A stretch of DNA of 64,000 nt, taken from NCBI RefSeq assembly GCF_007829875.1, contig NZ_VIWV01000001.1:2046001-2110000 (forward strand), in the 5' to 3' direction. Both the position numbers and the translations under genes were made by a program. This DNA comes from Streptomyces capillispiralis (lineage in GTDB: Bacteria; Actinomycetota; Actinomycetes; Streptomycetales; Streptomycetaceae). The notes below the pieces were generated by a model. It saw nothing but the letters and a program-made list of their open reading frames with translations, was not told where the DNA came from and searched no databases. Below, in pieces: positions 54,767 through 63,295 of this stretch. Position 1 is the first letter of the stretch; each line of letters starts with the position of its first letter.

Positions 54767-56055
54767 GCGGCACGCTCCAGGGCGACGGCGACCGCCTGCC
54801 CCTCCAGGCCCCGGGCGAGGGCCAGGGCGGAGGCGGGGCGGCTCTCGCGGGGCGTGCCGGGTACGTAGTCCAGGTCGCAGGCGGGGTCGGGGTGTTCGAG
54901 GTTCCGGGTCGCCGGGACGACCCCGGAGTCCAGGCTCAGCGCGGCCACGGCCACGTTGAGCGCCCCGGCGGCGCCGACCAGGTGCCCGGTCTGCGGTTTG
55001 ACGCTGCTGATCTGCGCCCGCTCGGCGGAGGCGCCGAGCGCGTCGCGCAGGGCCGCGGTCTCGCCCACGTCGCCGAGCCGGGTGGCGCAGCCGTGGGCGG
55101 CGACGTAGTCGACGTCCGTCGAGTGGCCGGCGTCGCGCAGGGCGGCGCCGATGGCCCGCCGCAGACCGCGGGCGCGCGGCTCGGAAGCGGGCGGGCGGAC
55201 GCAGTCGTTGCCCGCTCCGAAGCCGGTGATCTCCGCGTAGACGCGGGCGCCGCGGGCCAGCGCGCGCTCCCGTTCCTCCAGGACGAGCAGGGCGGAGCCC
55301 TCGCCGAACACGGAGCCGCCGCGGTCGCGGTCGTACGGCCGGAAGGCCGCCGGGCCGAGGGCGTTGCGGGTGGAGAGCACCCCCAGCCCGTCCATCTTGG
55401 ACATCGCCCACCAGCCGGTCGCGTCGTCGTACCCGCCGGCCAGCACCACGTCGGCCTCGCCCCGGCGTACGGCGCGCAGGCCGCGGCCGACCGCCATGGC
55501 GCCGGAGTCGGCGGTACCGGCGAAGTAGGCGTTGGCGCCACGGATGCCGTACTGCTCGGAGATGTGGAAGCCGGCGGCGGGCTGGAGGCCCTCCACGAAG
55601 AACAGGGGCGCGATCACGGAGCCGGCCGTCTCACCGAGCCGGCGCAGGTCGGGGCTGCCGTCGTCGGCGCGCACCGCCTGGAGCTGGGCGATCAGCTCGT
55701 CCATGCGGGGCATCTCCTTGTTGCTGCCGAGGAAGAGGCCCGTGCGGTGGCCCAGTTCGGCCCGTCCGCCGTCGTCCAGGCCCGCGTCGCGCAGGGCGAG
55801 GGTGGCGCCCGCGAGGGCGAGCCGGTCGCCGCGGCACAGCATGCGCAGGGTGCGCCGGGAGGCCCAGGCCGCCGGGTCGAAGCCGTGGATCTCGGCGCCG
55901 ATGGTGGTGCGCAGGGGCGCGGGGTCGTAGGCGCGCAGCGGGCCGATGCCGGAACGGCCGGCCAGCAGGGCGTCCCAGGTGGCCTGGTGGCCCTCGCCGA
56001 GCGCGGTGAGCAGCCCGATGCCGGTGACCACCACGCGTCGTCGCTCGCCGCTCAT
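54763..56055 (-). CDS. Ketosynthase-like KS-beta/chain-length factor (active-site Cys absent)
   Basis: 430 residues, FabF size. RRVVVTGIGLLTALGEGH and FGEGSALLVLEERERALARGARVY are conserved KS motifs. The nucleophile segment reads FAGTADSGAMAVG, so Ala182 takes the Cys place. Both His are kept, in AAHGCATRLGD and TGHLVGAAGALN. A residue set with His but no Cys is typical of partners in KS-alpha/KS-beta heterodimers and of decarboxylating KSQ-like proteins. It likely pairs with the KS at 56453, two genes upstream. ATGA overlaps on both sides. Confidence 0.88.
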   Translation of the reverse strand: MSGERRRVVVTGIGLLTALGEGHQATWDALLAGRSGIGPLRAYDPAPLRTTIGAEIHGFDPAAWASRRTLRMLCRGDRLALAGATLALRDAGLDDGGRAELGHRTGLFLGSNKEMPRMDELIAQLQAVRADDGSPDLRRLGETAGSVIAPLFFVEGLQPAAGFHISEQYGIRGANAYFAGTADSGAMAVGRGLRAVRRGEADVVLAGGYDDATGWWAMSKMDGLGVLSTRNALGPAAFRPYDRDRGGSVFGEGSALLVLEERERALARGARVYAEITGFGAGNDCVRPPASEPRARGLRRAIGAALRDAGHSTDVDYVAAHGCATRLGDVGETAALRDALGASAERAQISSVKPQTGHLVGAAGALNVAVAALSLDSGVVPATRNLEHPDPACDLDYVPGTPRESRPASALALARGLEGQAVAVALERAA

Positions 56056-56456
56056 GCCGTGCCCTCCCAGGGGTCCCGAACCGGTTCCAGGGCGAGCGTG
56101 CGGGCGGTGGCGACCACCCGCCCACCGGCCTTGGCGACGGCCCTCAGTTCGGTCAGCCGCTCGCCGCGGCCGGTGACGTCGACGGTGATCTCGACCTGGT
56201 CGCCCGGGCCGACGAAGTGCTTGAACCGCACGCCCCGCACCGCGCGCAGCCGCCAGGAGCCGCCGTCGCCGGCCGCGGCCTTGGCGAGGGCGGTCATGCT
56301 CTCCAGGAGCAGTACGCCCGGCAGGACGGGGTGGCGCGGGAAGTGCGTGGCGAAGACGGGCAGGGTGCCGGGGACGTTGCGGACGGCGACGGCCCGTTCC
56401 CCGGGGACCAGCTCCACCAGCCGGTCGAAGGAGGGGAGCAGTACGGAGGTGGTCAT
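56052..56456 (-). CDS. FabZ-like 3-hydroxyacyl-ACP dehydratase (hot-dog fold)
   Basis: 134 residues. The motif THFPRHPVLPGVLLLESMTAL carries catalytic His (of FPRHP, preceded by THF) and the Glu in LLESM, as in FabZ. The rest, WRLRAVRGVRFKHFVGPGDQVEITV, is the standard beta-sheet of the family. It would dehydrate 3-hydroxyacyl-ACP to enoyl-ACP. It pairs naturally with the second hot-dog protein at 57727. Start ATG 56456 overlaps the stop of the KS gene by ATGA; the long frame upstream is a KS shadow. Confidence 0.85.
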   Translation of the reverse strand: MTTSVLLPSFDRLVELVPGERAVAVRNVPGTLPVFATHFPRHPVLPGVLLLESMTALAKAAAGDGGSWRLRAVRGVRFKHFVGPGDQVEITVDVTGRGERLTELRAVAKAGGRVVATARTLALEPVRDPWEGTA

Positions 56457-57730
56457 GCGTCCTCCCGGTGGGCGCCGATGACGAGGCTGGTGTTGGAGCC
56501 GCCGAACGCGAAGGCGTTGACGAGGACCGCGGAGACGGCGGCCGGGCGGGCGGTGTGCGGGACGAAGTCGAGGTCGAGTCCGCGGTCGGGGGTGTCGAGG
56601 TTGAGGGTCGGCGGGACCAGCGAGTGCCGGATCGCGCCGATCCCGGCGAGCACGTTCAGGCCGAGGCTCGCCGCCGTGAGGTGTCCGGTCATGGACTTGG
56701 GCGAGCTGACCAGCAGGCGGCCGGCGTCGTCGCCGAACACCTTCTTGATGGCGGTGGTCTCGGAGCGGTCGTTGCCGTGGGTGCTGGTGCCGTGGGCGAC
56801 GACGTAGTCGACGGCGCCGGTGGGCAGGCCGGATTCGGCGAGGGCGCCCTCCATGGCCTGGATCGCGCCGGAGCCGTCGGGCGGGGAGTCGGTGATCCGC
56901 CAGGCGTTGAGGGTGCTGCCGTAGCCGAGGATCTCGGCGAGGACGCGGGCGCCGCGGGCCAGGGCGGACTCGCGTTCCTCCAGGACGAAGGCGACGGCGC
57001 CCTCGCCGATGACGAAACCGGAGCGGTCCGCGTCGAACGGGCGGGAGGCGCGCTCCGGGTCGTCGTTGTACCGGTCGGTGAGCGCGCCCAGGAGGCTGAA
57101 GCCGAGCAGGTCGAGCCAGGTGGTGAGCGAGTCGTGGCCGCCGGCCAGCATCAGCCGGGCGTCGCCCTCCTGGATGGCCCGGAACGCCTCGCCGAGGGCG
57201 TGCCCGGAGCCGGCGCAGGCGGTGCTGACGCCGATCATCGGTCCGGTGGCCGCGAGGGTGCGGGCCATGGCGCTCATCGGCAGGTTCTGGTTGTCGGTCA
57301 GCGCGGTGCGCGGCGGCTGGGTGACGAACGCGTCGGGCCGGCCGGTGGTGGCGCGCAGGTGGCCGACGTCGAGCAGGGCGCGCAGTTCGGGGCGTCCGAC
57401 GCTCGCGCCCATGGCGACACCGCGGTCCTCGGGGGCGTACCACCGCTCGCCGGTGGTGTCGATGCCGGCGTCGCGCTGCGCCTCGTACGCCGCCGCGACA
57501 CCGAACCGGCCCACGCGGGACAGGTGGCCGCGGTGGACGTCGGGGGGCAGGGCGGCGGCCGGGTCGAAGTCCTTGACCTGGGCGGCGATCCGCACTGGGA
57601 AGCCGGCGGCGTCGAACAGGGTGAGCGGTCCCACGCCGGAACGGCCGGCCGCCAGGGACGCCCAGGTGGTGGGGGCGTCGTTGCCCACGGGGGTGACGGC
57701 GCCCATGCCGGTGATGACCACGCGCTTCAT
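56453..57730 (-). CDS. FabF-like beta-ketoacyl-ACP synthase (KS-alpha)
   Basis: 425 residues. Cys172 in VSTACAGSGHAL, His313 in VAHGTSTHGND and His350 in SMTGHLTAASLG complete the triad. RVVITGMGAVTPVGNDAPT begins the fold and NAFAFGGSNTSLV ends it. It extends the acyl chain by decarboxylative condensation with malonyl-ACP. Overlaps with both neighbours (dehydratase-like genes) suggest the condensation and dehydration enzymes are made in matched amounts. With the Cys-less KS at 54763 it may form a KS/CLF heterodimer. Confidence 0.92.
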   Translation of the reverse strand: MKRVVITGMGAVTPVGNDAPTTWASLAAGRSGVGPLTLFDAAGFPVRIAAQVKDFDPAAALPPDVHRGHLSRVGRFGVAAAYEAQRDAGIDTTGERWYAPEDRGVAMGASVGRPELRALLDVGHLRATTGRPDAFVTQPPRTALTDNQNLPMSAMARTLAATGPMIGVSTACAGSGHALGEAFRAIQEGDARLMLAGGHDSLTTWLDLLGFSLLGALTDRYNDDPERASRPFDADRSGFVIGEGAVAFVLEERESALARGARVLAEILGYGSTLNAWRITDSPPDGSGAIQAMEGALAESGLPTGAVDYVVAHGTSTHGNDRSETTAIKKVFGDDAGRLLVSSPKSMTGHLTAASLGLNVLAGIGAIRHSLVPPTLNLDTPDRGLDLDFVPHTARPAAVSAVLVNAFAFGGSNTSLVIGAHREDA

Positions 57731-58179
57731 CGGACCGGCCCCCCGCCCTGCAACTGGTGGGCCATGCGGGCGGTGTCGGCGGGGTCGTCGAGCCGCTCGT
57801 TGGCGACGAGCGCGCACAGGATGCCCCTGGCCTCGAGGACGGTCTCGCCGTCGACGGTGACCGTGCCGTCGACGAGCGCCGCCTCGTCGTTCATCGACTC
57901 GACGGTGGCGTCCATGCGCAGGACGTCGCCGGGGACGATCTCGCGGTGGGCGGTGGCCTCGTGCACGGCGAGCAGGGCGGCGCGCAGCCGGTGGTCGGTG
58001 GAGAGCATGACGAGCCAGGTCGCCGACTGGCAGAGCGCTTCGAGTGCCAGCCCGAAGGGCAGCACCGGGCCGGCGCCGACGGGCTGCCACAGGTCCTCGT
58101 CGACGGAGGTCACCTTGCGGGCGGCGATGTGCCGGTGGGGGGTCCAGGACTCGATCCTGTCGATCAGGTGGAATCGCAT
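57727..58179 (-). CDS. Hot-dog fold dehydratase-like protein lacking the catalytic His
   Basis: 150 residues from ATG 58179, chosen because GAAGGAAGAG precedes it (a GTG six codons earlier is possible). WQPVGAGPVLPFGLALEALCQSATW aligns with the FabZ active-site helix: the Glu in ALEALCQ is kept, but the HFPxHP His is missing. This is the pattern of heterodimeric dehydratases in highly reducing type II PKS and aryl polyene systems, in which one partner gives His and the other Glu. Partner is probably the FabZ-like protein at 56052. It overlaps the KS gene by ATGA. Confidence 0.8.
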   Translation of the reverse strand: MRFHLIDRIESWTPHRHIAARKVTSVDEDLWQPVGAGPVLPFGLALEALCQSATWLVMLSTDHRLRAALLAVHEATAHREIVPGDVLRMDATVESMNDEAALVDGTVTVDGETVLEARGILCALVANERLDDPADTARMAHQLQGGGPVR

Positions 58180-58263
58180 CGTCTCTTCCTTCTTCACGCG
58201 TCGTCGCCTCCCGACGGGGGCGGGGCCTTCCGGATCGCCCCGGGGCCGGTGCGAAGGCGCGGC

Positions 58264-59031
58264 CTACGGGCGGCCGGTGCCGAGCTGGGCGGAGAACCCG
58301 CCGTCGACGGCGAGCAGTTCCCCGGTGGTGTACGCGGAGTCGGGCCCGGCCAGGAACGCCGCGGCGGCGGCGACCTCCTCGACGGTGGCGAAGCGGCGCA
58401 GCGGGACCTGCCGCTTGATGCCCCGGCCGCCGTCCTTGTGCAGGACCTCGCCGACGAGTTCGGTGGGAGTGAACCCGGCGAGTACGGCGTTGACGCGGAT
58501 GCCGAACCGGGCCAGCTCGATCGCGGAGCTGCGGGTGAAGGCGTTCAACGCGCCCTTGGAGGCGGAGTAGTTGGACTGGCCGATCCAGCCGCGTTCGCCC
58601 ATCGCGGACGAGATGTTGACGATCGTGCCGTCGCCCTGGGCCATGAACCGGCCGACGACGGCGTGGGTGCAGTGGTAGGCGCCGCCGAAGTTGACCTTCA
58701 TGACCCGCCACCAGGCGTCGGCCGCCACGGTGTGGAGCAGCCCGTCGTCGCTCACCCCGGCGTTGTTGACCAGGATGTGCAGCCCGCCGAGCAGCCGGGC
58801 CGCCTCCTCGGCCAGCCCGGCCGCGGCGCCGGGGTCGGAGACGTCGGCGCCGACGGCCACGGCCCGGCCGCCCGCGGCCTCGATCTCCTTCACCACGGCC
58901 GCGGCGTCCTCGGCGCGCGTGCGGTAGTTGACGGCGACGGCCGCCCCCTGCTCCGCCAGTGCCAGCGCGACGGCCCGGCCGATGCCCCGGGAGCCCCCGG
59001 TGACCAGGGCCGCGCGGTCCTTCAGCTTCAT
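58264..59031 (-). CDS. fabG: 3-oxoacyl-ACP reductase (FabG-like ketoreductase)
   Basis: 255 residues. TGGSRGIGRAVALAL is the NADPH-binding glycine motif at 11-25; VNNAGVSDDG, SSAMGERGWIGQSNYSASKGAL (given as its span; catalytic Ser, Tyr, Lys) and VLAGFTPTEL follow. It reduces the beta-keto group after each extension. The AcpS gene lies 36 bases upstream and the second dehydratase-like gene 84 bases downstream. No enoyl reductase gene is present, so double bonds left by the dehydratases should persist, which implies a polyene-like chain. Confidence 0.93.
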   Translation of the reverse strand: MKLKDRAALVTGGSRGIGRAVALALAEQGAAVAVNYRTRAEDAAAVVKEIEAAGGRAVAVGADVSDPGAAAGLAEEAARLLGGLHILVNNAGVSDDGLLHTVAADAWWRVMKVNFGGAYHCTHAVVGRFMAQGDGTIVNISSAMGERGWIGQSNYSASKGALNAFTRSSAIELARFGIRVNAVLAGFTPTELVGEVLHKDGGRGIKRQVPLRRFATVEEVAAAAAFLAGPDSAYTTGELLAVDGGFSAQLGTGRP

Positions 59032-59067
59032 CAGTGTCTTCCCGTCCGATTCGGGTGCTGTGGGTGG

Positions 59068-59535
59068 TCAGGGGGCCGGGTCCGTGCCGTCGTCGCCGGC
59101 GGCGCACACCAGGACGACGTGGGCCAGGGCGAGCCCCGCGGTGTGGGTGAGGGAGACCTCCGCCTGCCGCAGGTGCCGGCGGTGGGCGAGTTCGGCGGCC
59201 CGGCCGTGCAGCCGGAGCCGTGGCCGGCCGTCGCGCCGGTTGACGACCTCGATGTGGGTCCAGTCGACGCCGGCCGAGACGCCGGTGCCGAGCGCCTTCA
59301 TCACGGCCTCCTTGGCGGCGAACCGGGCGGCGAGGTGGTCGTGGGTGCGCCCGGTGCGGCCGGCGCAGTAGGCGAGCTCGCGTTCGGTGAACACGCGCCG
59401 GGCCAGTTCCGGCCGGCCGTCCAGGAGGCGTTCGACGCGCTCGGTGCCCACCAGGTCGGTGCCGATCAGCACCCGGGGGCCGGGCGGCCCCGGGTGCCGG
59501 CCGGTGGCGGGCCCCGGCGCCCGCTCAGGCCGCAT
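59068..59535 (-). CDS. acpS: Holo-[acyl-carrier-protein] synthase (AcpS-type phosphopantetheinyl transferase)
   Basis: 155 residues. IGTDLVGTERVERLL with Asp, and LAARFAAKEAVMKALGTG with Glu and Lys, are the magnesium-binding and catalytic motifs. It transfers phosphopantetheine from CoA to the ACP Ser. Its ATG 59535 lies inside the end of the ACP gene, overlapping by 11 bases, which couples synthesis of modifier and substrate. A dedicated AcpS inside a cluster suggests this ACP is not well served by the housekeeping enzyme. Confidence 0.9.
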   Translation of the reverse strand: MRPERAPGPATGRHPGPPGPRVLIGTDLVGTERVERLLDGRPELARRVFTERELAYCAGRTGRTHDHLAARFAAKEAVMKALGTGVSAGVDWTHIEVVNRRDGRPRLRLHGRAAELAHRRHLRQAEVSLTHTAGLALAHVVLVCAAGDDGTDPAP

Positions 59536-59947
59536 CGGCGCCGGCCGCGGCGGCGCGCTCGGTCAGCAGGTCGGTCAGGTTCCGCACGGTGAACAGGCCG
59601 AGGACGCCGTCCGCGGTGAGCGGCTCGGTCAACTGGCTCCGGTCGAACTGCGGGAGGACCTTCTCCAGGTGGGTGAGGCCGGTGTCGTTCACCACCTCGT
59701 TCTCGTCGCCGAACTCCTCGTCCGGTATGCCCCCTTGGAGCAGGTCGGCCATGTCGGCGACGGTGATCTTCACCTGGGTGGCGCGCTCGATGCGGAAGAG
59801 GATGTCGAGCAGGTCGATCGACTCGGCGCCCAGGTCACCGAGGAGGGTCGCCTCGGGGACGGCCTCGGTCTCGTCGATGCCGAGGGCGTCGGCGATCGCG
59901 GCCCGCACGGCGCGGAGGTGGCTGGGGAGGGTCAGGGTCTCGGACAC
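59525..59947 (-). CDS. Acyl carrier protein with C-terminal extension
   Basis: 140 residues from GTG 59947 with AAAGGAAG upstream. The ACP core is residues 1-80 with the phosphopantetheine site Ser43 in DLGAESIDLLDILF. About 60 further residues (TGLTHLEKVLPQFDRSQL, then FTVRNLTDLLTERAAA) follow; ordinary type II ACPs end near 80. The tail may dock with the KS or mark an ACP of the hr-type II PKS class. The next gene, AcpS, overlaps it. Confidence 0.88.
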   Translation of the reverse strand: MSETLTLPSHLRAVRAAIADALGIDETEAVPEATLLGDLGAESIDLLDILFRIERATQVKITVADMADLLQGGIPDEEFGDENEVVNDTGLTHLEKVLPQFDRSQLTEPLTADGVLGLFTVRNLTDLLTERAAAAGADAA

Positions 59948-59990
59948 GGTGACTTCCTTTCGGTTCCGGTGTGTCGTTCTCGCGGTGCGT

Positions 59991-60008
59991 CCGCACGGCT
60001 GCGTGCGG
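59991..60008. repeat. Hairpin between malonyl transferase and ACP genes
   Basis: CCGCACG-GCTG-CGTGCGG is a perfect seven-base-pair stem in the 161-base gap 59948-60108. It could attenuate transcription or protect the mRNA 3' end, tuning ACP against FabD levels. Confidence 0.45.
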
Positions 60009-60108
60009 GGGTTTCGGTGGTCCGGCGGCGTCCCGGAGGGGCGCGCGGACCGTCGCGAACGGTCGGTGCCATGGAGGGCGGGCGGCGCGGGCGCTTCCCG
60101 TGCGGCGC

Positions 60109-61083
60109 TCAGGCGGCCTCGGCACCGCTCCCGGTGGCGGGCGGGGACAGGTCGCGGACGAGGGCGCCGAGCCGGCGCGCGTCGTTGGTGCTGCGCACCG
60201 TCGCGTCCGGCACGGTCCGGTGGGCGAAGCCGCTGAGCACCCGCCCCGGGCCGATCTCGACGTAGGCCGTCACGCCGTGCGCCCGGGCGGCGTCGAGGAC
60301 GTCCACCCAGCGCACGGGGCCGACCAGCTGGCGGCGGAGCAGTTCCCGGGCGTGGGCGCCGTCGCGCACCGGGCCGCCGCTGACCGAGCTGAGGACGAGG
60401 ACGTCCGGGTCGGCGAAGCGGCAGCGTTCCAGCTCGGCGCCGAACTCGTCCTCGATCTCGCGCATCAGTGAGCAGTGGAACGGCGCCGACACCTTCAGCG
60501 GCACGGTCCGTTCGGCGCCCGCCTCCTCGGCGAGCCGGGCGGCCTCGGCGACCGCGGCGCGCTCGCCGGAGACGACGGTCTGGCCGCGTTCGTTGTAGTT
60601 GGCGACCTCCACCCGTCCCAGCGGGGCGCTGCGGGCGCAGATCGCCTCGATGTGCCGCGGTGCGAGGCCCATGACCGCCGTCATCGCGCCGGAGACCCGG
60701 CGCGAGACGGCGGCCATCAGTTCCCCTCGGCGGCGCACCAGGCGCAGCGCGTCCGCGGGGGAGAGGACGCCGGCCGCGACGAGTGCGGTGTACTCGCCGA
60801 GGCTGTGGCCCGCGACGACCGAGGGGAGGTGTCCGGCCTCCTCGCGCAGGACGGCGAGGACGGCCAGGCTGGTGGCGAGGATCGCCGGCTGGGCGATCTC
60901 GGTGGGCTCGAGTGCGGCGGCGTCCGCGGTGGTGCACAGCTCCGTCAGCGGGAGCCCGAGCACGTCGGTCGCCTCGGCCAGCACGCGGCCGGCCGTCCGG
61001 GGGTGGTCGTGTGTCAGGTGCCCGGCCATGCGGGCCCGCTGCGACCCCTGGCCGGGAAACATCGAGAGAGTGGTCTCGTTCAC
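60109..61083 (-). CDS. fabD: ACP S-malonyltransferase (FabD-like)
   Basis: 324 residues from GTG 61083. LSMFPGQGSQRARM starts the fold; the nucleophile is Ser in VVAGHSLGEYTALVA and the His partner is in APFHCSLM. The Arg and Gln of the GQGSQ and R sites select malonyl. It loads malonyl onto the ACP. It is the first gene of the long leftward operon and its upstream region holds repeated CCTTGA words, a possible SARP target. GTG 61092 is an alternative start; neither has a strong ribosome site, so a leaderless or short-leader message is possible. Confidence 0.9.
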   Translation of the reverse strand: MNETTLSMFPGQGSQRARMAGHLTHDHPRTAGRVLAEATDVLGLPLTELCTTADAAALEPTEIAQPAILATSLAVLAVLREEAGHLPSVVAGHSLGEYTALVAAGVLSPADALRLVRRRGELMAAVSRRVSGAMTAVMGLAPRHIEAICARSAPLGRVEVANYNERGQTVVSGERAAVAEAARLAEEAGAERTVPLKVSAPFHCSLMREIEDEFGAELERCRFADPDVLVLSSVSGGPVRDGAHARELLRRQLVGPVRWVDVLDAARAHGVTAYVEIGPGRVLSGFAHRTVPDATVRSTNDARRLGALVRDLSPPATGSGAEAA

Positions 61084-61105
61084 GTGGACCACGCTGACAG
61101 GGAGG

Positions 61106-61146
61106 CCTTGACGACTTCCTTGAAGCGTCCTGAACCACGGCCTTGA
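61106..61146 (-). promoter_or_regulatory. Repeated CCTTGA/TCAAGG words upstream of fabD, possible SARP operator
   Basis: CCTTGA occurs at 61106, 61118 and 61141, with TCCTGA at 61128, so the spacing is 12, 10 and 13 bases, close to one helical turn. SARP proteins bind heptamer direct repeats near this period, often TCGAG-like. The word differs from the classic one. The sites lie 22-63 bases before the GTG at 61083. Confidence 0.4.
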
Positions 61147-61245
61147 CGAGCTTGCGGGTTTCTGTACGGGACGGTCCGCGCGGGTCACCGATGGTTCCGT
61201 ACGCCGCCGTGAGCACCGCTCCGGTCACGGCGCCCGTGGACACAC

Positions 61246-61297
61246 GTGCGCCCGGCGGGGGTGACCGGACGTCTTCGGTCACCCCCGCCGGGCGCAC
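61246..61297 (-). terminator. Perfect 22-base-pair terminator after SARP gene
   Basis: Arms 61246-61267 and 61276-61297 are exact complements around an 8-base loop. It lies 16 bases beyond the SARP stop and separates it from the fabD operon, so the operon needs its own promoter. Confidence 0.85.
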
Positions 61298-61312
61298 GGG
61301 CGGGCGGGGAAT

Positions 61313-63295
61313 TCAGGCGCTCAGGCTCTCCGGCCCGACGTCGAGGGGCGCGGGGCGTATGCCGCCGCACAGCACGGGGCCCCGCCGGGCGACCGCGCGC
61401 GCGTAGATGCGGTGCAGGTCCTGGAGCCGGTAGAGGATGCGTCCGGCCGAGTCCTGCCCGGCGACCTGGAGGAAGTGGTGGTCCACGAGCTGGTCGAAGG
61501 CGTCCGCGTACGCGGCGTCGTCCGGGCCGAGGTCCGGTCCGGGCACCAGGGTCTGGCCGGCCCCGCCGTGGACGGTGCCGAGCCGGCGCAGCAGCCGGGA
61601 GGCGGCGGGGGTCAGCCGCCGGTAGGACAGTTCCAGGCTGGCCCGCAGGTCGAGGGTGCCGTAGGCGAGTTCGTCCAGGCGGTGGTCCTCGTCGGAGATA
61701 CGTTCCAGCATCCGGCGCAGCGTCCAGTGGGGGTGGCTGATCAGCCGGTTGGCGACCGCGCGCAGGGTCAGCGGCAGCCCGCAGCAGTACCGGGCGAGGC
61801 CGACGGCGGCCTGCTGTTCGCGCTGGACGCGGGCGCGGCCGACGATGCGGGCGAGCATCTCCACCCCCTGGGCGGGCAGCAGTTCGCGCAGCAGCGTGAA
61901 GCGGGCGCCCGCCAGTCCGCTCAGCAGGGTCCGGCTCGTCACCATGACGGCGCAGCCGGGGCCGCCGGGCAGCAGCGGCTGGACCTGCTCCTCGTCGCGG
62001 GCGTCGTCGAGGACGACGAGCACCCGGCACCCGGTGAGCCGGTTGCGGTACACCTCGGCGCGTTCGTCCAGGCTCTCGGGTATCGCGGCGGCGTCCGTGC
62101 CGAGCGCCCGCAGCAGCCGGCCGAGCACGTCCCGGGGGTCGGCGGGCCGGGTGCCGCTGCCCCGCAGGTCGACGTAGAGCCGCCCGTCGGGGAAGGAACG
62201 GCGCAGCCGGTGCCCGGTGTTGATGGCCAGCGCGGACTTGCCCACCCCGGGTCCGCCGCTGATGGCGACGAGGGGAGCCATGCCGGTGGCGTCGGAGGTC
62301 AGCTCCGCGCACACCCACTCGGTCTCCTGGTCCCGTCCGCAGAAGTCGGCGTAGCCCATGGGCAGCAGGTCGGGCCCGCTGGTGACCGGGGCGGCCGGCA
62401 CCGGGGCCGCTTCGCCGGGGCGCTGGGCCGGCACCCCGGGCAGGGCGTCCGCGGCGGACGGACCGGTGCCGGACAGCGCGCCGGAGCCCTCGTGCCGGAC
62501 CTCGGGGCGGCCGGCGCCCACCGCGACGGGGCAGTACAGGGAGGTGAGCGGCTTGCCCTGGAGCATCAGGTGCTGCATGGACTGCAGGCCGGGGCCCGGG
62601 TCGGCGCCGAGTTCTGAGGCGAGGGTGCGGCGCATGTACTCGTACTGGTTGAGTGCCTCGGCCCGGCGGCCGCCGGAGTACAGGGCGTACAGCAGCCGTT
62701 CGTGCAGCGGTTCGGAGAGGGGGGCCTCCAGCAGTGCCTGGCGCAGCGGTCCGACGACGCTGTCGGTCCGGCCGAGGCCGAGTTCCGTGTCGGCCCACTC
62801 GGTCAGCGCCTCGTACTTCTGCGGCAGCAGCGACTCCCGGAAGCGCTCCGCCCAGTCGCTGTTGAGCCCGGCCAGCGCGTCCCCGCGCCACAGCGCGAGG
62901 GCCTGGCTGAGCCAGTCGCGGCGGCGCGGGTCGTCCGCCGGTGCGGTGCGCGCGCGTTCCAGGAGGCGGCGGAACCGGAACAGGTCGACCATGTCCGGGC
63001 CGATGTCGATCCGGTAGCCGGCCGGGTCGCGGTGGACCGAGACGGGGGTGCCGGTGTGTTCCGTCGCGTCGGCGAGGAGCCTGCGCAGGCGGGCGATGTA
63101 GGTGTAGATGACGCCGCGCGCGTCGCCGGGCGGTGAGTCGCCCCAGACCCGGTCGATCAGGAGCTGGATCGATGTGGCGCGCTCGGGTTCGACCAGCAGC
63201 GCGGCGAGGATGCCGCGCTGCCGGGCGGGCCCCAGGTCGACCCTTCGCTGCTCGACCCACAGTTCCACGGGTCCGATCAGGCGGAACTCGATCAC
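61313..63295 (-). CDS. SARP-family transcriptional activator with NB-ARC ATPase domain (AfsR/DnrI-like)
   Basis: 660 residues. Residues 1-95 are the OmpR-type winged helix (RRVDLGPARQRGILAALL; RGVIYTYIARLRRLL). Residues 100-245 form the bacterial transcriptional activation domain (WLSQALALWRGDALAGL; LNQYEYMRRTLASELGADPG). After a Pro/Ala linker an NB-ARC domain has P-loop GGPGVGKSAL (347-356) and a GLPLTLRAVA sensor; the TPR tail of AfsR is missing, so this is an intermediate-size SARP. GTG 63295 has AAGGAGAG upstream. It probably activates the fabD operon. Confidence 0.92.
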   Translation of the reverse strand: MIEFRLIGPVELWVEQRRVDLGPARQRGILAALLVEPERATSIQLLIDRVWGDSPPGDARGVIYTYIARLRRLLADATEHTGTPVSVHRDPAGYRIDIGPDMVDLFRFRRLLERARTAPADDPRRRDWLSQALALWRGDALAGLNSDWAERFRESLLPQKYEALTEWADTELGLGRTDSVVGPLRQALLEAPLSEPLHERLLYALYSGGRRAEALNQYEYMRRTLASELGADPGPGLQSMQHLMLQGKPLTSLYCPVAVGAGRPEVRHEGSGALSGTGPSAADALPGVPAQRPGEAAPVPAAPVTSGPDLLPMGYADFCGRDQETEWVCAELTSDATGMAPLVAISGGPGVGKSALAINTGHRLRRSFPDGRLYVDLRGSGTRPADPRDVLGRLLRALGTDAAAIPESLDERAEVYRNRLTGCRVLVVLDDARDEEQVQPLLPGGPGCAVMVTSRTLLSGLAGARFTLLRELLPAQGVEMLARIVGRARVQREQQAAVGLARYCCGLPLTLRAVANRLISHPHWTLRRMLERISDEDHRLDELAYGTLDLRASLELSYRRLTPAASRLLRRLGTVHGGAGQTLVPGPDLGPDDAAYADAFDQLVDHHFLQVAGQDSAGRILYRLQDLHRIYARAVARRGPVLCGGIRPAPLDVGPESLSA

